A stretch of DNA of 7,872 nt from contig CAMLFK010000234.1 in the NCBI GenBank assembly GCA_946479255.1, positions 1 through 7,872 of the forward strand. The letters are read 5' to 3'. The stretch is from an uncultured Oxalobacteraceae bacterium. GTDB taxonomy: Bacteria > Pseudomonadota > Gammaproteobacteria > Burkholderiales > Burkholderiaceae. Made by a program: the position numbers and the translations under genes. Of this stretch, positions 1-4,682 are shown in pieces. The notes below the pieces were generated by a model, which saw only the letters and a list, made by a program, of their open reading frames with translations, did no database searches and was not told the DNA's origin. Each line of letters opens with the position of its first letter. The stretch's first letter is position 1.

Positions 1-870
1 GACGCGGCGGGCCTGTGCATCAAGAGCGGCAACGCCACCATCCTGCGCGGCGGCTCGGAAGCCATCAACTGCAACCGCGCGCTGGCGAAGATCGTGGCCG
101 AAGGCTTGGCTGGCGCCGGCCTGCCTGCCAACGGCGTGCAGATCGTCGACACCACCGACCGCGCCGCCGTCGGCGCCATGATCACCATGCCGGAATACGT
201 GGACGTGATCGTGCCGCGCGGCGGCAAGGGCCTGATCGCGCGCCTGATGGAAGAGGCGACCGTCCCGATGATCAAGCACCTGGACGGCATCTGCCACGTC
301 TTCATCGACGCCAAGGCCGACCTGGCCAAGGCGGTGCCGGTGGCGTTTAACGCCAAGTGCCACCGCTACGGCACCTGCAACACCATGGAAACCCTGCTGG
401 TGGCGCGCGCCATCGCCCCTGCCGTGCTGCCGCAGCTGGCCAAACTGTATGCCGAAAAGCAGGTCGAACTGCGCGCCGACGACGAGGCTTACGCCATCCT
501 GGCCGGCTATCCGCACCTGGCGCATGCCGTCGAAGAAGACTGGAAGACCGAATACCTGGCGCCTATCCTGGCGGTCAAGGTGGTGGACGGCATCGATGCG
601 GCCATCGATCACATCAACACCTACTCGTCCAAGCACACCGATTCGATCATCACCGAAGACTACAGCGACGCCCTGAAATTCCTGCGCGAAGTCGATTCGG
701 CCTCGGTCATGGTGAATGCGTCGACCCGCTTTGCGGACGGCTTCGAATATGGCCTGGGCGCGGAAATCGGCATTTCCAACGACAAGCTGCACGCGCGCGG
801 CCCGGTCGGCCTGGAAGGCCTGACGTCGCTCAAGTACGTGGTGTTCGGCCACGGCGAAGTACGCACATAA
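1..870 (+). CDS. proA: Glutamate-5-semialdehyde dehydrogenase (gamma-glutamyl phosphate reductase), 5'-truncated
   Basis: Catalyses NADPH-dependent reduction of gamma-glutamyl phosphate to glutamate-5-semialdehyde, the second step of proline synthesis from glutamate, in the cytosol. The frame is open from base 1, giving 289 residues before TAA. The family is usually about 420 residues, so roughly 130 N-terminal residues lie upstream of the window. Hallmarks in order are the Rossmann-side stretch [28 protein letters not shown], the catalytic-cysteine segment [11 protein letters not shown] (Cys codon 376-378), and the C-terminal block [20 protein letters not shown] followed by [18 protein letters not shown]. 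All match ProA rather than a generic aldehyde dehydrogenase. The next gene starts 13 nt downstream with no terminator between, so they are probably co-transcribed. In related betaproteobacteria proA commonly follows holA, which would lie just upstream; that is recalled, not visible here. Confidence 0.97.
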   Translation, partial: DAAGLCIKSGNATILRGGSEAINCNRALAKIVAEGLAGAGLPANGVQIVDTTDRAAVGAMITMPEYVDVIVPRGGKGLIARLMEEATVPMIKHLDGICHVFIDAKADLAKAVPVAFNAKCHRYGTCNTMETLLVARAIAPAVLPQLAKLYAEKQVELRADDEAYAILAGYPHLAHAVEEDWKTEYLAPILAVKVVDGIDAAIDHINTYSSKHTDSIITEDYSDALKFLREVDSASVMVNASTRFADGFEYGLGAEIGISNDKLHARGPVGLEGLTSLKYVVFGHGEVRT

Positions 871-883
871 GCCGGGACCGGCC

Positions 884-1294
884 ATGCTCTGGATTAAAGC
901 CTTCCATATCGTCTTCATCGCCTCGTGGTTCGCCGGCCTGTTTTACCTGCCGCGCATCTTCGTGAACCTGGCGATGGAGAGTAATGCGGTGGTGACGGAG
1001 CGATTGCTGCTGATGGCGCGCAAGCTGTACCGCTTCACCACCATGCTGGCGATCCCCGCGCTGGTGCTGGGGATCTGGCTGTGGCTCGGCTACGGCTTCG
1101 CCGGCGGCTGGCTGCATGCCAAGCTGGCGCTGGTGCTGCTGGTGCTGGGCTACCATCATGCATGCGGAAAGCTCCTCAAGAAGTTCGAGAACGGTGTGAA
1201 CACCCGTTCGCACAAGTGGTTCCGCTATTTCAATGAAGTGCCGGTTGTGCTGCTGACGGCGATCGTGCTGCTGGTGGTGGTCAAACCCTTCTGA
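884..1294 (+). CDS. hemJ: HemJ-type protoporphyrinogen IX oxidase (CopD family / UPF0093 membrane protein)
   Basis: Predicted inner-membrane enzyme oxidising protoporphyrinogen IX to protoporphyrin IX in haem synthesis. The protein has 136 residues, close to the usual 140 or so. Four hydrophobic segments are visible at about residues 2-27, 50-75, 79-97 and 113-133. The N-terminal signature AFHIVFIASWFAGLFYLPR (H8 in helix 1) and the WLHAKLALVLL segment (H78, K80) are characteristic of the family, whose members are reported to bind a b-type haem through a conserved histidine. The ATG is preceded by a modest GGGA (874-877) six bases away. That site sits in a small GC palindrome (871-882) which could partly mask it. 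The gene lies between proA and the isomerase gene with short gaps. Older annotations call this family 'CopD family protein' or 'hypothetical membrane protein'. Assignment to HemJ is by motif; activity is inferred. Confidence 0.86.
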   Translation: MLWIKAFHIVFIASWFAGLFYLPRIFVNLAMESNAVVTERLLLMARKLYRFTTMLAIPALVLGIWLWLGYGFAGGWLHAKLALVLLVLGYHHACGKLLKKFENGVNTRSHKWFRYFNEVPVVLLTAIVLLVVVKPF

Positions 1295-1295
1295 C

Positions 1296-1300
1296 GGAGG
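1296..1300 (+). promoter_or_regulatory. Shine-Dalgarno site of the isomerase gene
   Basis: GGAGG lies five bases before the ATG at 1306 and immediately after the hemJ stop (1292-1294). This strong site fixes the start of the isomerase gene and suits translation from a shared mRNA. Confidence 0.8.
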
Positions 1301-1305
1301 CGGAC

Positions 1306-1905
1306 ATGAGCAAGACAGTCCAGTATTTCATGTCGCCACAGTCGCCATGGACCTATCTCGGCCATGCGCGCCTGGTGGCGCTGGCCCGCGACAAGGGCGC
1401 GCTGGTGGACATCAAGCCTTTCGACCTGGGCAAGGTGTTCAGCGTGTCCGGCGGGCTGCCCTTGTCCAAGCGCGCGCCGCAGCGCCAGGCTTACCGGCTG
1501 CTTGAGATGGCGCGCTTCTCAAAGCACCTGGGCGTGCCGATGAATGTGCAGCCGAAGTTCTTCCCGGTCGCGCCGGAGAATGCATCGAACCTGATCATCG
1601 CCGCACGCACCAGCCTTGGGGCAGATGCGGCCCTGGAGCTGGCAGGGGCGATCATGCGCGGCCTGTGGGCGGAAGAAAAGAACATCGCCGACGAGGCCAC
1701 GCTGGCGCAGATCGCCGACCTGTGCGGACTCGATGGACGCATGCTGGTCAAGTCCGCGGCCACGCCCGGCGTGCAGCAGCAGTATGAAAGAAATACCGAC
1801 GAAGCCATGGCAGCCAGTGTCTTTGGGGTGCCGTGGTATGTCGTCGATGGCGAGGCATTTTGGGGGCAGGACAGGCTTGATTTTGTAGCCCGCGCCCTCG
1901 AATAA
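1306..1905 (+). CDS. 2-hydroxychromene-2-carboxylate isomerase family protein (GST kappa / DsbA-like fold)
   Basis: The 199-residue length is typical of the NahD-like HCCA isomerase family, glutathione-dependent thioredoxin-fold enzymes. The N-terminus QYFMSPQSPWTYLGHARL fits the family start; S13 aligns with the serine that contacts glutathione in NahD-type enzymes. The C-terminal VFGVPWYVVDGEAFWGQDRL is the conserved cis-proline loop followed by the FWGxDRLD signature. There is no CXXC motif, so a thiol oxidase of the DsbA/FrnE type is unlikely. In NahD the reaction is isomerisation of 2-hydroxychromene-2-carboxylate during naphthalene breakdown, but no aromatic-degradation genes are nearby. 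The native substrate here is therefore unknown and the catabolic name should be read as a family label. The gene starts 11 nt after hemJ and probably ends the proA-hemJ transcription unit, since a repeat-filled spacer follows. Confidence 0.88.
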   Translation: MSKTVQYFMSPQSPWTYLGHARLVALARDKGALVDIKPFDLGKVFSVSGGLPLSKRAPQRQAYRLLEMARFSKHLGVPMNVQPKFFPVAPENASNLIIAARTSLGADAALELAGAIMRGLWAEEKNIADEATLAQIADLCGLDGRMLVKSAATPGVQQQYERNTDEAMAASVFGVPWYVVDGEAFWGQDRLDFVARALE

Positions 1906-1920
1906 ACCGCGCTTTCTCTT

Positions 1921-1994
1921 GTCATTCCCGCGAAAGCGGGAACCTATGCCACTTCGAGCGAAATGTTATGGGTTCCCGCCTTCGCGGGAATGAC
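1921..1994 (+). repeat. Inverted pair of REP-like hairpins (BIME-like element)
   Basis: Two 24-nt arms, 1921-1944 and 1971-1994, are inverted copies that differ at one position (23 of 24 match). Each arm is also a small hairpin: TTCCCGC pairs with GCGGGAA around GAAA on the left (1925-1942) and around CTTC on the right (1973-1990). The 26-nt spacer contains a short dyad, TTCG-AG-CGAA (1953-1962). The GTCATTCCCGCG core resembles dispersed repeats common in beta- and gammaproteobacterial genomes (REP/BIME elements, and the Neisseria dRS3-type ATTCCC-N8-GGGAAT repeats). REPs are often mobilised by RAYT transposases, but none is encoded here. Folded as RNA, the long stem could slow polymerase or protect the upstream 3' end. 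It lacks an immediate T-run, so I do not call it an intrinsic terminator. Confidence 0.88.
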
Positions 1995-2018
1995 AGCGGA
2001 GGCGCGGATTTTTATAAC
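1990..2018 (+). promoter_or_regulatory. Candidate sigma70 promoter for the RNA methyltransferase gene
   Basis: ATGACA (1990-1995, five of six bases of TTGACA) and TATAAC (2013-2018, five of six of TATAAT) are separated by exactly 17 nt. The -35 box is built from the last five bases of the right REP arm plus one flanking base. A start site about seven bases past the -10 (near 2025) would leave a very short leader of about 12 nt that begins within the Shine-Dalgarno site. The match is by eye and transcription is inferred. Confidence 0.45.
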
Positions 2019-2022
2019 GGAC

Positions 2023-2028
2023 AAAAGG
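2023..2028 (+). promoter_or_regulatory. Shine-Dalgarno site deciding the methyltransferase start
   Basis: AAAAGG lies eight bases before ATG 2037. The frame is open further upstream to an ATG at 1968, but that codon lies at the edge of the REP repeat and would add 23 residues encoded by repeat DNA and by the promoter candidate. The ribosome site therefore supports 2037. Confidence 0.7.
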
Positions 2029-2036
2029 TACCCCAG

Positions 2037-3251
2037 ATGGCATCATTTTTTTGCCCATGCCCGCGCGGCATGGAAGCGGCGTTGGCCGAGGAACTTGGCG
2101 AGATCGCCCAGACCAGCACCACCATGAAGGTGCACAACCAGGTCCCCGGCGGAGTGCACTGCTCCGGCGACCTGACCGACTCCTATCGCATCAACCTGCA
2201 CTCGCGTATCGCTTCGCGCGTGCTGCTGCGCATGGCGCACCAGAGCTACAACAACGAGAACGACATCTACGACCTGACCCTGGCCCAGCCCTGGGAAGAT
2301 TGGTTTACCTACGACCACACCATCCGCGTGGACGTCACCGCCGTCAAGTCGCCGCTGCGCAGCCTGGAATTCACCACGCTCAAGATCAAGGACGCCATCT
2401 GCGACCGCTTCCGCGACCAATGGGACAAGCGCCCGTCGGTCAACACGCGCGAGCCGGACATGCGCATCGTCGGCTTCCTCGACCAGCGTAACTTCACCAT
2501 CTATCTCGACACCTCCGGCGAGGCCCTGTTCAAGCGCGGCTGGCGCGAAGAGACGGGCGACGCGCCATTGCGCGAGAACCTGGCCGCCGGCATGCTGCGC
2601 GTGGCGGGCTGGAAGCCGGGCACGCCGCTGTTCGACCCGATGTGCGGCTCGGGCACCATCCTGGTCGAAGCCGCCCAGATGGTGCAGGGCATTCCACCGG
2701 GCGCCCGCCGCCGCTTCGCTTTCGAGAAGTTCAACAGCTTCGACGCCGGCCCATGGCAGGCGATGAAGAATGCGATCAAGCCGAACCCGCTGCCGGAATC
2801 GCCGACCATCTTCGGCTCCGACATCTCGGGCGACATGATCGCCATGACGCGGCATAACCTCAAGGTGGCCGGCATCATGTTCGACGTGCCGCTCAAGCAG
2901 ATCGAGGCGCAGGAAGTCAAACCGCCGACCGAACAGCCAGGCATCCTCCTGACCAACCCGCCGTACGGCGAGCGGATCGGCGTGCGCGGCGACTCCACCA
3001 TTCCGGCCGACGAGATGGCGGTGTCGTTCTACACGGCCCTGTCGTCCACCCTCAAGCAGCGCTTCGCCGGCTGGACCGTGTTCCTGTTCACCGCCGACCT
3101 GTCCTTGCCGAAGCTGCTGCGCCTGAAAGAGTCGCGCAAGACGCCGTTCTTTAACGGCGCGCTTGAGTGCCGCCTGTTCCGCTTCGACATGGTCGCAGGC
3201 TTTAACCGCCGCGAGGCCGCCAAGCCGAAGCCGACGTCGTCAGAAGACTAA
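2037..3251 (+). CDS. THUMP domain class I SAM-dependent RNA methyltransferase, RlmL-like (23S rRNA m2G family)
   Basis: The protein has 404 residues and is probably a cytosolic rRNA guanine-N2 methyltransferase. The N-terminus FFCPCPRGMEAALAEEL is the family's ferredoxin-like start. A THUMP RNA-binding region follows (about 50-160), with SLEFTTLKIKDAICDRFRD at its core. The family signature GEALFKRGWREETGDAPLR comes next. The SAM-binding motif DPMCGSGT begins at D200, and the catalytic NPPY is at 307-310, inside LLTNPPYGERIG; NPPY motifs mark amino-group methyltransferases. E. coli RlmL makes m2G2445 in 23S rRNA and is fused to RlmK. Here only the RlmL-like half is present, as in the shorter Bacillus YpsC type. 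The exact target base is thus inferred. The start at 2037 is chosen over 1968 because of its Shine-Dalgarno site and because the extra N-terminus would be repeat-derived. The MFS exporter gene begins three bases after the stop. Confidence 0.9.
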   Translation: MASFFCPCPRGMEAALAEELGEIAQTSTTMKVHNQVPGGVHCSGDLTDSYRINLHSRIASRVLLRMAHQSYNNENDIYDLTLAQPWEDWFTYDHTIRVDVTAVKSPLRSLEFTTLKIKDAICDRFRDQWDKRPSVNTREPDMRIVGFLDQRNFTIYLDTSGEALFKRGWREETGDAPLRENLAAGMLRVAGWKPGTPLFDPMCGSGTILVEAAQMVQGIPPGARRRFAFEKFNSFDAGPWQAMKNAIKPNPLPESPTIFGSDISGDMIAMTRHNLKVAGIMFDVPLKQIEAQEVKPPTEQPGILLTNPPYGERIGVRGDSTIPADEMAVSFYTALSSTLKQRFAGWTVFLFTADLSLPKLLRLKESRKTPFFNGALECRLFRFDMVAGFNRREAAKPKPTSSED

Positions 3252-3254
3252 GGC

Positions 3255-4535
3255 ATGTTCCCGAACCAGCCGCCCAATTTGCCGCCGGACCCGGTCACCC
3301 CGGTTCCGCTGCCGCGGGTCCACAAGATCGCCATCCTGGGCAATGCGGCGCTGGCGTCCCTGCTGGCCGGCATGTCGATGCTGGGTCCATTCTCCATCGA
3401 TGCCTATCTGCCGGCCTTCCCGCAGATCCAGGCCTCGCTGGGCGCCACCCCGATCGAGGTGCAGCAGACCTTGACCGCCTATATGCTGGCCTTTGCCGGC
3501 ATGGTGCTGTGGCATGGCGCGCTGGCCGACGCTTTCGGGCGCCGCAACGTGATCCTGTGCGCGCTGGTGGTGTTCGCCATCGGCACTTTCGGCTGCGCGG
3601 CCTCGCATTCGGTGCATTACCTGTGGGTGTTCCGCATCATGCAGGGGGTATCGGCCGGGGCTGGGGTGGTGGTGGGGCGCGCGCTGATCCGCGACCTGTA
3701 CGCCGACGCGGCGGCGGCGCGCCTGCTGTCGCTGGTGACGATGATCTTCACCATCGCGCCGGCGATTGCGCCTATCCTGGGCGGCTGGATCGTCAAGTAC
3801 TCCGACTGGCGCACCATTTTCCTGGCGCTGCTGGTCTACACCATCGTGCTGTTCGTGGTGGTGTACCGCCGCCTGCCCGAAACGCTGCCGCCTGAAAAAC
3901 GCCAGCCCTTCAATCCGCGCTACCTGGCGCGCAACTACGCCGACATTTTCAGTTCGCCGCTGTTCCACATGAAGGCCGGGGTGGTGGCCTGCAATTTCGC
4001 CGGCCTGTTCCTGTACATTACCGCCGCGCCGGTGCTGCTGCCGGAGCACCTGCTCCTGGGCCCCGACCAGTTCGGGTGGCTGTTCATCCCATCGGTGGCG
4101 GGCATTTTCATCGGCGCGCTGGCGGCCAACCGCATCGCCGGCAAGATCAGCTTCGCGCGCCAGATCCGCATTGGCTTCTGCTTCCTGCTGGCGGCGGTCA
4201 CCGTCAACGTCCTTTATGCCGCGTTGTATCCGCCGGCCCTGCCGTGGAGCGTGGCGCCGCTGTTCTTCTACACCTTCGGCATGAGCTTCATCGCGCCCGG
4301 CGCCACCTTGCTGACGCTGGACCTGTTCCCGCACATCCGCGGTACCGTGGCCTCATGCCAGTCCTTCGCGCAAACCCTGCTGGGGGCCGTGGTGGCCGGC
4401 GTGATCGCGCCCTTCTTGTCGCATTCGGTGCTGTGGCTGGCCTTGGGCCAGGCAGCGTTCGCAGTCATGGCGCTGGCTTTGTGGATGGCGGCCCGGGCTT
4501 ATCGGCGGGCCCTGGTGCGCCGCGGCGGGGCATAA
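3255..4535 (+). CDS. Bcr/CflA-type MFS multidrug efflux transporter (DHA1 family)
   Basis: Predicted 426-residue inner-membrane drug:H+ antiporter with about 12 hydrophobic helices, preceded by a proline-rich cytosolic tail (residues 1-22). Family marks are GPFSIDAYLPAFPQI in helix 1 (D49), which is the Bcr/CflA opening, and motif A GALADAFGRRNVI (88-100) in the helix 2-3 loop. Motif B is RIMQGVSAGAGVVVGR, with R127, and an antiporter motif C-like segment IAPAIAPILGGWI lies in helix 5. The sequence YRRLPETLPPEKR marks the start of the central cytosolic loop. Family members export chloramphenicol, bicyclomycin or sulfonamides; the substrate here cannot be read from sequence. The ATG lies three bases after the methyltransferase stop and has only a weak, very close AAGG (3250-3253), so translation probably depends on coupling to the upstream gene. 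No better start exists before helix 1. Confidence 0.92.
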   Translation: MFPNQPPNLPPDPVTPVPLPRVHKIAILGNAALASLLAGMSMLGPFSIDAYLPAFPQIQASLGATPIEVQQTLTAYMLAFAGMVLWHGALADAFGRRNVILCALVVFAIGTFGCAASHSVHYLWVFRIMQGVSAGAGVVVGRALIRDLYADAAAARLLSLVTMIFTIAPAIAPILGGWIVKYSDWRTIFLALLVYTIVLFVVVYRRLPETLPPEKRQPFNPRYLARNYADIFSSPLFHMKAGVVACNFAGLFLYITAAPVLLPEHLLLGPDQFGWLFIPSVAGIFIGALAANRIAGKISFARQIRIGFCFLLAAVTVNVLYAALYPPALPWSVAPLFFYTFGMSFIAPGATLLTLDLFPHIRGTVASCQSFAQTLLGAVVAGVIAPFLSHSVLWLALGQAAFAVMALALWMAARAYRRALVRRGGA

Positions 4536-4572
4536 TGCGGGCTCAACTGTGGTTATCGGAGAGATTATTTTT

Positions 4573-4602
4573 CGAAAGTAATATGCTCTGAGTCAACTTT
4601 CG
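4573..4602. other. Perfect 7-bp dyad (CGAAAGT / ACTTTCG)
   Basis: CGAAAGT (4573-4579) and ACTTTCG (4596-4602) are exact inverted copies around a 16-nt spacer. They lie about 40 nt past the exporter stop, within the AT-rich leader. It could be a weak 3' hairpin of the exporter mRNA or a binding site for a dimeric regulator. No T-run follows, so an intrinsic terminator is unlikely. Confidence 0.35.
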
Positions 4603-4633
4603 TGTATATATGCTAAGATAAGTGGGTATATAA

Positions 4634-4665
4634 CCGAACACAAGCCCAAAAACCGCTCTGTTCGG
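4634..4665. other. Perfect 7-bp dyad (CCGAACA / TGTTCGG) just upstream of the kinase start
   Basis: CCGAACA (4634-4640) and TGTTCGG (4659-4665) are exact inverted copies around an 18-nt spacer. The right arm ends 17 nt before the kinase ATG. A competing short pairing of GCCC (4644-4647) with GGGC (4665-4668) is possible. As RNA it would be a leader hairpin next to the ribosome site (AAGG 4669-4672); as DNA it is a candidate operator. The left arm overlaps the FliA-like -10 candidate. Confidence 0.35.
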
Positions 4666-4682
4666 GGCAAGGCGTAGCAAAC

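Larger units (their letters stand above)
4536..4682 (+). promoter_or_regulatory. AT-rich leader region upstream of the signalling operon
   Basis: This 147-nt spacer is visibly richer in A and T than the surrounding genes, notably 4561-4635 with runs such as GTATATATGCTAAG and GGGTATATAACC. That is typical of promoter DNA in a GC-rich genome. It contains two perfect dyads (listed separately) and several -10-like hexamers: TAAGAT 4614-4619, TATGCT 4609-4614 and TATAAC 4629-4634. None has a convincing sigma70 -35 at proper spacing. A FliA-like arrangement is possible: TAAG (4614-4617), 15 nt, then ACCGAACA (4633-4640), against the consensus TAAA-N15-GCCGATAA. That is three of four and five of eight matches. 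I see no terminator with a T-tract for the exporter gene. Confidence 0.5.

Noticed and set aside
1921..2013. The REP pair as an intrinsic terminator
   Set aside because: The stem is strong, but the first T-run (2009-2013) is 14 nt past the stem end and forms part of the promoter candidate, so it does not fit the usual terminator layout.
1968..2036. An N-terminal extension of the methyltransferase from ATG 1968
   Set aside because: The 23 extra residues are encoded by the REP arm and the promoter candidate, there is no proper ribosome site, and the family start matches M at 2037.
3240..4334. A 364-codon open frame on the - strand across the exporter gene
   Set aside because: The translation is rich in R, Q, H and E, with no domain, and lies opposite transmembrane helices encoded on the + strand.
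4535..4591. An 18-codon open frame whose ATG overlaps the exporter stop (TAATG)
   Set aside because: Very short, no recognisable peptide, ends in the AT-rich leader; the overlap looks like chance, though a leader peptide cannot be strictly excluded.
4641..4682. A c-di-GMP (GEMM) riboswitch in the kinase leader
   Set aside because: I looked for one because of the c-di-GMP gene downstream, but the conserved GEMM sequence blocks are absent and the leader is too short for the fold.
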